NCBI GenBank assembly: GCA_000442125.1
Contig: KE546984.1
Span: 62,001 to 126,000, forward strand
DNA: 64,000 nucleotides
Direction of reading: 5' to 3'
Source: Opeltia flavorubescens
Taxonomy: Eukaryota > Ascomycota > Lecanoromycetes > Teloschistales > Teloschistaceae
In this document: positions 1 to 10,888 of the stretch, one piece after another
How the letters are laid out: the number at the start of each line of letters is the position of its first letter
How positions within the stretch are numbered: position 1 is the first letter of the stretch
Position numbers and translations under genes: made by a program
Notes under the pieces: generated by a model
The model's input: the letters and a program-made list of their open reading frames with translations, nothing else
Told to the model about the DNA's origin: nothing
Databases searched by the model: none

Positions 1-932
1 CCCTCATTTGATGTATTCTGGTAAGATTGACAGTCTTCTTGCTTTCAATGGAGTAGTCGCTGACGCCTTGGACACTAAGGATACCGTGAGAATGGAGAAT
101 GGTTTCAGCTGTACTGGATCGGATTTGGTGGTATGTTCGATGTATCTCCAATCCACACCTCCGTGTTTACTGACATCACGCAGGAATCCCAGCAAGACCT
201 ATCGGCGACGGCCCAGACGGGCATTCTCTCTGGCCAGCATTCAAAGCAACTTCCAACGAATTTCTGGAACAGTACTACCCTCTCCGCATCGAGCAGTTCA
301 ATACCGTGGCCGATTCGGGTGGGCCAGGCCTATACCGTGGCGGCAACACACAAAAGATATGTTGGCGCTTCCTAGAAGAGGGAACCATTTCCACTCATGA
401 CGATCGATGGTTGTCCAAGCCTTGGGGGGTACTCGGAGGAGAGCCGGGCGCACGGTCTACCAAGACGCTGGTGAAATACTCCGAGGACTCAGAGAAACCA
501 CCTAGAATAGCTTTAGGTAGCAAGCAAGACCATATCAAGGTCAGCAAAGGCGATATCCTAGAATGGGTCACGTGGGGAGGCGGAGGATGGGGAAATCCAT
601 TAGATCGAGATGCAGAGTTAGTCGCGCTAGAAGTCCGTCGGAAGCTTGTGACGGTCGAGGGAGCTGAGCGTTATGGGGTCGTTTTGAATGAAGATTTGAG
701 CGTGCATTCAGCTAAGACGAAAGAGCTAAGAGCGAAGATGCAGGACGTGCACGATGAAGGCAACGAAGCAGGAGAGGAGATTTTCAATCGCGGTGGATGC
801 TGGGATGATTTCAAGGCAAGATCACTAGAGGAGACGGGCTTGCCAGCACCGAAAGCGCCTTGGGAAGTTCCGCTGAGAGGTCCGATGACACAGCTTCCAT
901 TCTTCAAGGACTGGCAAAAGCAACATCGTTGA
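1..932 (+). CDS. Hydantoinase B / oxoprolinase family protein, 3' part
   Basis: This is the C-terminal part of a hydantoinase B (HyuB) family subunit, an ATP-dependent amidohydrolase acting on hydantoin or 5-oxoproline rings; the 5' part lies outside the window. I read exons 1-20, 80-130 and 184-932, with introns 21-79 (GTAAGA...CTAAG) and 131-183 (GTATGT...CGCAG). Splicing gives a continuous frame with the family blocks IGDGPDGHSLWP, then YYPLRIEQFNTVADSGGPGLYRGG, split here as YYPLRIEQF and NTVADSGGPGLYRGG. Further on comes WVTWGGGGWGNPLDRD, the Gly-rich C-terminal block of HyuB. A tail of about 100 residues ends at the stop at 930-932. Family assignment rests on these motifs. The exact substrate cannot be told from this fragment. 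The next gene on the same strand is a separate hydrolase. Confidence 0.85.
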
Positions 933-1650
933 TCACTCGACGGGAGTTTCCTGAGGTTGCATGACTAGCCCTACGCCTTGGCATTCGGTTAGAAGTTATA
1001 CAATGACACGTGATATCTTGCTCAACTTTAATGCAAGCATAGAACTTTCTGTAGTCACGTCTTTTACGTCTTCAACGCAATGTCTAAGGATCATGCACCC
1101 CTACTTTCCACTTCGACTTTCCACATCATCAAAACTATTGCATCATAGTGAACCATCTAAGGCCAGAGGAGTAACACAATTCCAGTCGACTATCGACCTT
1201 ATTACAGCTTGTGGACACCATCTTCTTGACATGATTGGTTACAACCTCCTTCTTTGTCGACACAGAGAAAGGTTTCGCGAAAGCACTTCGCAGATTGACC
1301 GATGCCGGGAATGAGAGAGAGAAATCTCGGTGCGGTGACAGCGAGAGCTGAGAGTGGGAGCATAATGGAAGCCGAAGATGCCGAAATCGCGGCTCATCTC
1401 GGAAACCAATAACGACGGAATGACGACGACGCATGTTCTCCCAACGAAGCTTTCTCATGACGAATTTCATAGGTTTGAGGTATTATATCACCCATTAATT
1501 CGATAGAATTTTGTTGTAGCACCGGATCAAATTCTCTCGCGCTCGCTTCCTTCGCTCTCTTCGCTCGCCGAGGCTTTCCACGTATATATCATGAACGTGT
1601 TTCCATCGGATCTCATCGTGGATTTCTGTGCCCAGCGACCTCCTTTAGAA
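933..1650. other. Intergenic stretch
   Basis: No convincing gene. Around 1530-1570 there is a run of short CGCTC/TTCGCTC repeats. The in-frame ATG at 1591 could be an alternative start of the following gene. Confidence 0.5.
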
Positions 1651-2876
1651 ATGGCCAACGGTGGATATCTAGCAGTGCCCAAAACTCCGCCGAAGTTTCA
1701 CATCCCGGAGTCTTGTGCAACGGTGGATGTCAGAGTCATAGATACGTACGATGCTTCATTATTATAATTCTCATTATGTATACTCACTTATACACTTACA
1801 GCGATACCCTCATATCCCTCAAACCCGGCATATTCTGGCAACCCGAAATCCCAAACTTCAAAACCATCAACGCACCAATCTACTGTTTCCTAATCTCCCA
1901 CGGCAGTCACCATATCATCTTCGACCTCGGCGTGCGTAAAGACTGGGAGAATTACGCCCCCCACATAGTCTCATTGATAAAAGCCACCACAATAGTGCAA
2001 CCCGGCACCGATATCGCCACAGTCCTAGACACAGATGAAAGTGGTCTCGAAATACGCTGCAAAGATATCGAAGCCGTAATCTGGTCCCACAATCACTTCG
2101 ACCATATTGGCGATATGTTCACCTTCCCTCCAAGCACAGAACTCATCGTCGGACCGGGCGTGCGTGAAGCTTCCTGGCCAAGTAGCGGTGGGCCGCCAGA
2201 CGCAGGCCAACACGGCACGCTAGAAAGCGATATCAAAGGTCGTTCAGTGCGAGAAGTTGCTTTCGATATTGGATTGAAGATCGGTCGATTTGACGCGATG
2301 GATTTCTTTGGAGATGGGTCTTTCTACCTACTTGACGCACCGGGGCATGCTTTGGGTCACTTATGTGCACTGGCGCGCACCACGGCCGATCCTGCCTCTT
2401 TTGTGTTTATGGGTGCGGATGCTTGTCATCATGCTGGTGTGCTGCGACCGAGTGAATATCTTCCGTTGCCTCGTACCCTGCCGCTGGCAGCATCAGCGAA
2501 TACCAGATCCGAGACGACATCATGCTTAGAAAGCAATCAGCAACATTCGAATGCAGCAGGTGACATCGGATACTGTCCCGGTGAACTGCTCCAGCACCTC
2601 ACCTTACGTGGAAGCGCGGACTCGCCATTCTTCACCGTAGCCAAAGGTCCACTATTCATCGACCATGAAGCAGCAATGGACACGGTAGCGAAGATGCAGG
2701 AATTGGATGCCTTGGAAAATATTTTCGTGATCATTGCTCACGACCTCTCCATCCGCGAGAAACTACCCATGTTCCCGAAGTTAATCAATGGATGGAAAGC
2801 GAGCGGGTTGCGGACAGATACACGTTGGCTGTTCTGTAGCGACTTTGAATCTGCTTTGCACGGTGATGATGTTTAA
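1651..2876 (+). CDS. Metallo-beta-lactamase fold hydrolase (lactonase-like)
   Basis: Exons 1651-1745 and 1802-2876 (intron 1746-1801, GTACGA...TTACAG) give about 389 residues. The metal-binding motif SHNHFDHIGD (HxHxDH) is near residue 145. Later come DAPGHALGHL with its conserved His, GADACHH with the bridging Asp, and a C-terminal IIAHD, which together are the metal ligands of the superfamily. The N-terminal block ending VDVRVIDTDTLISLKPG resembles fungal proteins annotated as AHL-lactonase-like or cytochrome-associated MBL hydrolases, so a lactone or ester substrate is plausible but not shown. The start was chosen at ATG 1651; ATG 1591 is in frame upstream and would add 20 residues. No signal peptide is seen, so it is probably cytosolic. 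Confidence 0.85.
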
Positions 2877-4651
2877 CGATGCTCTGTACTGTACTGCAAC
2901 GATAGATCGAGCCTGGCATTCAAGCGCTTGCTTAAATAGATATTTTATTTCATGTTTGGAAAGAATTTACAATGCGGTATCAACGAGCCCTTGAAAGACA
3001 GTGACAAAGGATGAAATGCGTAACCACCTTTACTTAACGTCAAAATTAGCATATCTTTTCGCATGTCATGACCTCTTTACGACTCCTGCTTTCATACAAT
3101 TTCGCATTATCGTCGCTTCAGCGATTAGGACATGAGTGGTCTACCCCCAAATTCCAAAATACAATCCTTAATTACAATTCATTCACTCATGCAAGATCGT
3201 CATCTTTCTAACGCATAGTTTTCAGCTTCTGTCAGAAAGCAAGCGCATTCACTTCATAGCTTCTTAAAGAGGCGTTCAAGATAGTTCGAATTTCACTTAG
3301 ACGCGGCGATTGTTTTTCATAAGGACATCTAAAATCGTCTAGAGATGGTGGTCCCAATTTTCACTATCTGTCCCAGGTGATATAAGCGGGCTGGAATGGC
3401 GGTAACATCGGGCTTGTGTAACGAGTATCCCGTGAGGAATCCTCATTGAAGTGTTTCAATATCCCGTCGAGGATCTCCGTACTCTGTCGAATTTAGCAAA
3501 TCGCTCTATGCCTGGGCTCGATCTCATGAAGCTAGAGATGCGCATCCCCTGTTGCCGGAGTGATCTTGCTTGGTAATGTAATCATCGCTCTTTCCATTCG
3601 CAGGACTTGACGGCGGTCCTGGCAGACGAGAGGGTCCTACACGAATTGTATAATCTGCCTTCATTCTAACATACTTTCTGAGATCGCATCAGTTGCCCTA
3701 TGAGCTTGGAGGTTCCACCAAGTCATCAAAAGATGGCTCGACCTCAAGCAGCGAATGGATACATAGATGGGCCAATCGACAGGACTGTAGACCTAATTTT
3801 GACAATTTGCGACAAAAGCCTATTGACAATGCGCCGATGCAAATTCCGTCGTGGGGATTAAAATTATCCATTTAGAGAAGGGGTCTGAAAAAATTGAATC
3901 TCAACAGACTTAAGCTATGCATAAAAAGCTTCACTTGAAGCAAACGTGAAATGGGGAGCGAATGAAAGGGAGGGAACTTCCATTACACCTTTATTCACGG
4001 CAGGGAATATGAATAGAGCAGGCTGAGTTACGCCAAGTAAAGAGAGAAGACGGAAGTCAGAAAGATGGAGATCTGTTTGACGAGTCATGAAGAGATAGCC
4101 CGGGAAGCTGGGATGAAAGCCGGAGGTTGTTCTCATCATCGCGCAATTCGGCACGTAGATTGGCTTCGCTAATCTGAGGCAGATCCTAGTAAGCGATTCG
4201 TGCTGGTGTAAAGAGACAGCTTTAGAATCCCGCAGCGGCGCGTAAAGTTACCGGAAAGGCGGCTTTGCGGCTTTTGTTGCGTGGTGGAGGTGATGGGGCA
4301 TACATGATATTGGGAGAACTGACAGACAAAGCCGTTTAGCAGTCTCCGAACGTCATCGATTGGTTATTCAAGTCTTGCTCTGGGAATCATCAATTTCTCC
4401 AAGAAAGACCGGTCCATCAAAATACTCTGTTATGATAGCTCAGATGTAGGGTCCAATTGCCTCAAGACTTTAGATGTCGCGTGTCGGCTGCATGTAGAGA
4501 TAGACGACGGTTGTACCCCACAACACTCGACATTCTATGATGAGGTTGTCTGATCAGGGTATGTAGATGCGCCGCCACCCAACACTTTCACATCTATATC
4601 AGAAAGAGATCCTCGTGGGTCGTGACGCGCTCAGCAAGGTGTTCTGTCGTC
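2877..4651. other. Long intergenic stretch
   Basis: About 1.8 kb with only short, non-conserved open frames on both strands. I see no gene, repeat or RNA here. Confidence 0.5.
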
Positions 4652-5590
4652 ATGCTGAGTCTAGCTCTTTGGACCGTAAGCCTCATACTCCCTGTTTGCT
4701 TGTGCGGGTTGCTACCCAGGACGAGCGAGCCAAGTACTACTATGAACGCAACTCTTTTCGAGAATGACATACCGCCCTGGGGTCCATCATATCTGGATAT
4801 AGAACTCCATCAAAGCCTAGTTCGATTGGATGAAGAAGCATGCTGGCTTGGTGTCGTGTACACTATCAGCCAGTTGGCTCTGGAAGATGATAACTACTAT
4901 GTGCCGATTGGTGGAGAGACATACAATGATGGTCGATCGCATGTTCTCATCAGCATCAAACCTACATTGCCTCAAAGTCTACCCAGAGAGACCGTTCTCT
5001 GGACCATGACTAGGATTATCCTGCAATTGACCGATCTCCGGTCCTTTCGTGTCTCGACGGTGGCGATCAAATGGCAAGGGAGGACAATTGGGAATATCGT
5101 ACTCGTAAGAGATCGGTCACCGTCGCCAGGTTTTAGTCGGAGAGCAGTCCAGCCAGGAAATACTGCGGAGATAATCCCCTTGACCGATGGTGCAAATGTC
5201 GCTGCAGTTGGCAGTGCGATTCTTCTGGAATACGCATTCTTCGGCCGCGAACTGAGTTTGATGGCAGTGTTCATGCCAACCATTGGCGCGTTGATCAAGG
5301 CGGCAGCACTTTCTCCTGGGCATGTCGCATCTTTTATAGGCGGATTCCCATCGTATCAAGTACGCCACGCATGGGTAGCTATACCACCATCAGCAGCCTT
5401 CACAAAGAATATGCTCGTACTTGCCATCCGCTCTTCGGCCACTTATGCGTTAAGTCATACCACGTATCGGCCATTGAGAGTACGAGTCATAGAGAGAGGG
5501 CAAGCCATTGCTCAAGGTGGATACGCAATTAGTCCAACGGATCTATCATCGGTGACAAATAACGGGACATCCGACGTAGCCACATCTTGA
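4652..5590 (+). CDS. Putative secreted protein of unknown function
   Basis: An intronless frame of 312 residues starting at ATG 4652; an in-frame GTG at 4622 was not preferred. Residues 1 to about 20 (LSLALWTVSLILPVCLCGLL) form a classical hydrophobic signal peptide, followed by a Ser/Thr-rich linker. The body contains several short hydrophobic stretches (around residues 190-220) but no clear multi-span topology. The tail is Ser/Thr-rich. I do not recognise a family. It could be a secreted or wall-associated protein. Both sides are long non-coding stretches, so the neighbourhood gives no help. That the frame is a real gene rests on its length, the signal peptide and typical codon texture. Confidence 0.6.
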   Translation: MLSLALWTVSLILPVCLCGLLPRTSEPSTTMNATLFENDIPPWGPSYLDIELHQSLVRLDEEACWLGVVYTISQLALEDDNYYVPIGGETYNDGRSHVLISIKPTLPQSLPRETVLWTMTRIILQLTDLRSFRVSTVAIKWQGRTIGNIVLVRDRSPSPGFSRRAVQPGNTAEIIPLTDGANVAAVGSAILLEYAFFGRELSLMAVFMPTIGALIKAAALSPGHVASFIGGFPSYQVRHAWVAIPPSAAFTKNMLVLAIRSSATYALSHTTYRPLRVRVIERGQAIAQGGYAISPTDLSSVTNNGTSDVATS

Positions 5591-6887
5591 CTGCAATTGG
5601 TGATTCTGTGGGTTCCCAATTGTTTGTCGACCAGGAGTTGTGATGGGTGCAACGGTACTGGGGGATTTGTCCTATTTTCGGTCAGTCAGTCACCAACGTA
5701 AAGAACAATTTCCAGACATCGGTGTTCGGTTTTGAACGTCGTTCATGAGCGAGAGTAGGAAACAGCACGACGATGTGTATGATGTGATGTATATATTAAG
5801 GGACCGAATTTAGACCGGGCTTCCAAGCCGAATCCTTGAACAAAAATTTCATCAATATTGTATACATAATGATCTCCAGCCATAAATTTTGGAATTCAAG
5901 GTTGTTAATAGCCCTCAGAGTTACTGCTGAGTACCATTGCCAGAAAGTAGAAAATAGTGGCTTTCTATGCATAGCTCACGTTCAAACATCGAGTCTCAGC
6001 ATGTTTGGATACTCAGCCATGTCAGGTGTGTTTGGGGCGGATAGCACCAAGTCACAACTCTGTAAGCGTCGACGATTGCTAACCTGATGATGATCAACAC
6101 CGTAGACTGCCTTGTCGCATCTCTTCACCGTGCCAAGTGACCATGTGACGAGGAGTACTGAAAGCTCTCGTGTCTCCGCCAACGCAATCTGCTGTCGGGT
6201 GAATGACTCTCATACCATCATGAGAAGATCGCTCATAAGCACCATCCAAATATGGATGCACATTGCTGGCATATCAGAGAGGGCGAAAGTTATTCGATGA
6301 TGGAATACTTTTCTTTTTTGATATGCGTACTAGGCTAAGCCGAGATAGAAAGCTCTAGTACCCGATCAGGAAAGCTCTTTTCCGTTTGCGTCAAAATCAA
6401 TCCCCGCCGTTTCTCATGCCTGCACGATCTAGCTGCATCATTTCGTCAGGCCGATGAGCTGCTTGTCCACGCCCAATGCCTCTGTCTCTATACTCTACAA
6501 TCGTTGACTTCTCCAGCGCCTTCTCGTTGCTGTGTACCATTCATGCTAGGCCCAATTCGCAAACGCAGCCGTATGCATATATTGCATCTGGCCCTTTCAC
6601 GGTTCATGCAAGTCTGAGGTTATCCTATCCTGTATTGGTGCATTCGCTCCTCGCCGTCACCGATGAGGTCGTATAACATGTATACGCAGATTTGGCTGTC
6701 TCTTTGTTGTCGAGCGATTGTCCGTCTGAAGAAAAGATGAGTAAACATGATTATAATGGAGTTCCCGGCTACTTGGGTTCTTTGTTCTCGCTATGTCTTC
6801 TCCTCTTCAGAGCCTTGCACCTCCAAAATATCTGCCCTTCCTTCCGCATACTTTGGTTGTTACCAGTCTTGATTTCCAGCATCCAAG
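5591..6887. other. Intergenic stretch
   Basis: About 1.3 kb without a convincing gene. Several short frames overlap and none shows a domain or signal. Confidence 0.45.
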
Positions 6888-7664
6888 ATGGAATCTCTCC
6901 AACGTGCTCTGCAATTTGCTATCGGACTTCCTACCTGTCCCAATCCAATAAACCCACCTCTTCATCCGTTTTATCCAAGCGAGATCAACTATTGTGTTTG
7001 GGATAGGTGCCTCAAAATCGCGACTATCAGCCTCGAGGAGCATTTTACAGGCTCCACGCAAATATACCATCTGTCAAACTCAGTCAATTACACCATTGCC
7101 ATATTTCTCCTGGCCATAATGCTTCTCTCGTCCCTTCGTATATGGCGATTCGTAAGCGAATCTCTCCATGACCCCAAGTCGGTAGTATCTGAAGGTTCAC
7201 AATGGCCATCTTGGCCGTTCTCTTCGTGGAGTCGCGGAGACTCTTTGAACTCATCTTCAACTATTCGAGATCCGAACTCTCACACCACGGCCGTTTCGCT
7301 CTCTGATGAGCCGAAGAATCAATCGCAGCCCATAAACATCACACATAATAGTAAGTCACCGGTCAATTTAGCACTCCCAGTCATTCCGCCCGGACCCTGA
7401 CAATCTTCATATTGACTGCATTCAGATTCCTTGGCTACCCAAAATGACATTGTCGAAACCCCCACAACACCCAATACCATCTTACCAGTGGATCAACTCC
7501 GCGCCAAAAAGGCCGCTGGCTTGAAGCTCAGTAGACGAGAAAAGCAACGCCTGCGAGAGGCCGAAAAGATTGAAGGTGGAGATGCAATTCAACCAGCTAC
7601 GCCGGCTGTAGACGTAGAGGAGAGTAATATGACGTCGGACGGGCAGTCTGTTTCTAGCGAATAG
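6888..7664 (+). CDS. Small single-pass membrane protein, unknown function
   Basis: Exons 6888-7350 and 7426-7664 join across an intron of 75 bases (GTAAGT donor, TTGACTGCATTCAG branch and acceptor), giving about 233 residues. One hydrophobic segment (TIAIFLLAIMLLSSLRIW, around residues 68-85) suggests a single membrane span. It is followed by a Ser-rich region and then, in exon 2, a basic charged stretch KLSRREKQRLREAEK that may be helical and cytoplasmic. No known family is recognised. Another orphan membrane protein lies 0.8 kb downstream on the same strand. The good splice sites and the frame continuity across them are the main reasons to accept it. Confidence 0.55.
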
Positions 7665-8485
7665 AGGGGCTAGGTGGATAGGTGGTCAATTCATTCATAC
7701 CTTCAACTCCTGCTAAAATCTTTCTGGCGTTGTTCAAGTAGTGGTTAGCACTTATCCTGGTTTTTCTTTTGGCTGTATCGAACTCGATCTCAAATTTGTC
7801 CGAACAGGCTTGCACCACCGCTTGTTTCAATCTGATTGGGCCCCATTGACCGATCAAAAATAGATTCATGATAAATCTCCCCCTCTGAACATCCTTTGAG
7901 ATCATCGCTGAAGGAGCTGCAAAGGCCAGTGCTAGAAAATACTACTCGAGAGACTTTGTGGGGTCCTTGAGATGTCCGTCCAAGTACTCGATCCACGACC
8001 AAAACTCTGTACCTCTTTTGATACAGCTGCTGACGATTTCTTTCATCATCCCTATAACATAGACCATGTCAACCACCTTGATAAGAAAAGTCGAGTCTTC
8101 ATATTAATCTCTCTGTCCAATATTTTGTTCGCCTTCTGAACACGGCTGCTCTATCACTATTTGTCCGCTATCGACTGCCAAAGCTGAGACTCTAAGCATG
8201 TCCTTAGGCCAATTGTGTTTCAAAGACAAAGCCCTAGAAGCAATAAATGCGAAATCCATTCATCTTCACACAATGTCATTATCATTCCTTTATCCCTACC
8301 ACAATAGAAATCCTCACTTCGAGGGCTTTACAATGCGCATTGTCCCAAAAACTCAATACGGAAATTAGTTATAAACCCTCTCAATCGTCGCTTCCTCCTG
8401 ATTCTTCTCTCCCCATCAGCAACAACAGAATACGAAGCCTTCCAAAGAAGAAAGCCAAAAAACCTCACAGCCGATAAACATCGTC
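7665..8485. other. Intergenic stretch
   Basis: No convincing gene. A frame at 8247-8477 on the plus strand ends just before the next gene and is more likely 5' leader sequence. Confidence 0.4.
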
Positions 8486-9358
8486 ATGCAATTAGCAATT
8501 TTCGATTCATCGGCTGCAGAGCCCCGGAAACCCTCACTGCCATCCATGTCTAGATGGCGGGATGTTTTGAGCGGTAAGAATTTGGATTTCTTCTTACAAT
8601 GCTTGCTGGTCCTCTCCTTACTTTCTCTTCTTGTCTCAACACGGCCCGAAATGGCGGCCTACGAGGTTCTATTCTTGGTATCATACGACTACCTTGCCCC
8701 TGGGTCCTGGCAGTTGCTGCATGCAATCACTAATCAGATCACCCGCAACGTTACCCACTGCTACAGCGTCGTTCGGACAACAATTCACGCCACAAAACAG
8801 TGTATCAAAGACAAGGTACTGGAAATCCCGGCACGCGCCTGTGCGATGATAATGCCCACAGACCCATTCGCACAGAAGACGTTAAAATACGTCGGTCAAG
8901 TCATATCGGCACTCTGCATCATCGCCCTTGGCACAGTGGTCCTCTTCTTCGAGCTAATACCATTGCTCCCGCCCATTTTTCTCAGCATTGGTATAACGAT
9001 GATCTACTGGCTCCTCAAGGTATGGCGTTTCCTGTGGCGACATCGTTGGATTATCGCAGTATTCGTGATATTCATCCTGCTGGCAATATTTACCTACCAG
9101 GTCGTCGTCCTGTTCGCTATGAATGTCAAAACCGCCTTTACAAGCGCGTGCGAGGCCTATGATTTCGCGTGTCAGATAACTTATATCGTGTCCCGGGTAC
9201 CCGTCAACATCTACCTGGGCATCGTATCTGTCATCGACTTCTTCGTTCAAAGCTGGGATCGCACCCTTTGGGTATGCAGCGGTATTCTCCACTACAGCCA
9301 GCTCGTGTGCTCCTATCTAGCCTGGGGTATCAGTATCCTCCTTGCCAAGATATACTGA
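8486..9358 (+). CDS. Multi-pass membrane protein, unknown function
   Basis: An intronless frame of 290 residues from ATG 8486. Hydrophobic segments lie near residues 34-52, 132-155, 156-178, 187-210, 232-255 and 264-288, so about five or six membrane spans are likely. Short basic patches (for example KVWRFLWRHRW) sit between them. I recognise no transporter or enzyme motif. Aromatic residues are frequent near the membrane edges. It follows another orphan membrane protein on the same strand. The function is unknown. Confidence that it is a real gene comes from its length and the consistent membrane pattern. Confidence 0.6.
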   Translation: MQLAIFDSSAAEPRKPSLPSMSRWRDVLSGKNLDFFLQCLLVLSLLSLLVSTRPEMAAYEVLFLVSYDYLAPGSWQLLHAITNQITRNVTHCYSVVRTTIHATKQCIKDKVLEIPARACAMIMPTDPFAQKTLKYVGQVISALCIIALGTVVLFFELIPLLPPIFLSIGITMIYWLLKVWRFLWRHRWIIAVFVIFILLAIFTYQVVVLFAMNVKTAFTSACEAYDFACQITYIVSRVPVNIYLGIVSVIDFFVQSWDRTLWVCSGILHYSQLVCSYLAWGISILLAKIY

Positions 9359-10597
9359 CAACACCACTACTCAATGACTAACCCCTTCGTATCCCAACGC
9401 CAGCAAGGCTCTTCTCAGAAATACAGGGACCCAATTCCCAACAAACTACTGATACTAGCGCAGTTAGCAGAATGTGTAATACCATTCCCGGCATTAGCTA
9501 TGGCGGAGCTTAGCATTCCTTGGAGAAATCTGAGATGAAGCTGACCTGCTGCTAATGACGGATGAGGTGGACACATCTTTACTATTGTGACGGTATCAGT
9601 GAAGCCTTTGGGATGGGACCTGTATTTCTGGGAGGGTTGCTTTGGTGTGAGTGAAGGAAATGGTGTGCAAGTATAGGATACCCCAGTTACTTTGGTAAAA
9701 TTAGAAAGAGTACATATATCTATCAAGGAAAATACATAAGAAGAAATGCTTTCCTAACATCACTACAATTTAACATGAGATGTTTGTACAGACAAGAGTA
9801 GCGCAAAACTAAACCACTCCTGCCGTCCTCTCACACTGCCCCTGCCAGACTCTTGCACCTCACTTCTTTGGTCCTGAAACGGCTAAGTGTCGGTTGGACT
9901 TCGGCGATACACTCGAGACGCTAAGCTCATCCAAGTAAAATGTATGTCAATAAGTGTGAAGAAATGGTAGGCGTCAGGAGTTGGTTCAATCAATCATGAG
10001 CTTCACAATCTTCACCATTCCACTGTGCACAGAGAATCTCCTTCTTGATTGCTGGAAAGAAATTGTCTTGGGTAGATTGTTTACTTAATCTCTGATTGCC
10101 CGACATCCAACAGTCATTGGGAAACCCGAATCCTTCTATCAAGAAGCTCTGACCACAAGAGTTCGAGCGATCCGCTTTCGATGTTGGATTCAAGGCTTTG
10201 CTCATTAATTCCCCTCCAGGTCGAGAATATCCTGCCATTTACCACCAGCTTCACGACATCGTCATCGTCGTCTCCTGTGGATCCATCAATCATGGATGAT
10301 GGGTAGCATATTCGGGCTGTTGGCTCACTTGGAGAGCACAACCTCAACCTCATCTTCGTTTTCNCACATCACTGCATGGATCGGTCAGCTTCCCAATCCT
10401 TCCCCCTATAATCCATTACTTACCTCGTTCATTCACCAGACTCGCACCAAACTTCTCCAGAAAATTCAATCTTCACACCTCCCTTCGCAAAACCCGAAGG
10501 CGATATCACTACCTCCATTCAAATATCGCAAATCATCAGCCTCCATTCCGATGAATTCCACGACCCATCACCCTTCCTCACGAGAAGCAAAAAGCTC
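9359..10597. other. Intergenic stretch with weak minus-strand frames
   Basis: Frames on the minus strand at 9990-10238 and 10114-10353 could be exons of a small gene continuing from the secreted-protein candidate at 10598-10888, but I could not find a convincing splice path. One undetermined base lies near 10364. Confidence 0.3.
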
Positions 10598-10888
10598 TCA
10601 CCAAGCCTCCTGATCCGCACCTGCAGCCAGACATTTCTGGCGCCCGTATATGCATTGCCAGATGCATCGATCTGTGTTCATATCTAGAGTTGGTAGAGCC
10701 GGTGTTGATGGTGCTGTTGTCGTGGACGAGGAGGAGGAGGAGGACGTAGTGACGGTAAAACTAAAGAGCTGGGGCGCCGGGTCGGCGACGGTGAATGAAG
10801 GCAAGGAAGAAAAGATAAGGGTGAAAAATAGGAGGGAGATAGGTACGGGAATTAGAGACTGAGGAGGGAGAGGGGGAAAAAGACGCAT
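10598..10888 (-). CDS. Possible small secreted protein
   Basis: A frame of 96 residues begins with a proline-flanked hydrophobic leader (ISLLFFTLIFSSLPSFTVA, about residues 17-35) that looks like a signal peptide. A low-complexity Ser/Thr tract follows, then a short Cys-containing end (DRCIWQCIYGRQKCLAAG). Three Cys in 15 residues fit the style of fungal small secreted proteins. A GT donor lies near the stop (GGTGAGAG), so the true 3' end may be in a further exon. No family is recognised. It could also be a chance frame. Confidence 0.35.
   Translation of the reverse strand: MRLFPPLPPQSLIPVPISLLFFTLIFSSLPSFTVADPAPQLFSFTVTTSSSSSSSTTTAPSTPALPTLDMNTDRCIWQCIYGRQKCLAAGADQEAW

Noticed and set aside
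1530-1570. Short CGCTC/TTCGCTC repeats upstream of the MBL gene
   Set aside because: Too short and irregular to call a satellite or binding-site array.
9415-9726. Minus-strand frame downstream of the multi-pass membrane protein
   Set aside because: Low complexity and no signal, domain or splice context; most likely 3' UTR of the plus-strand gene.
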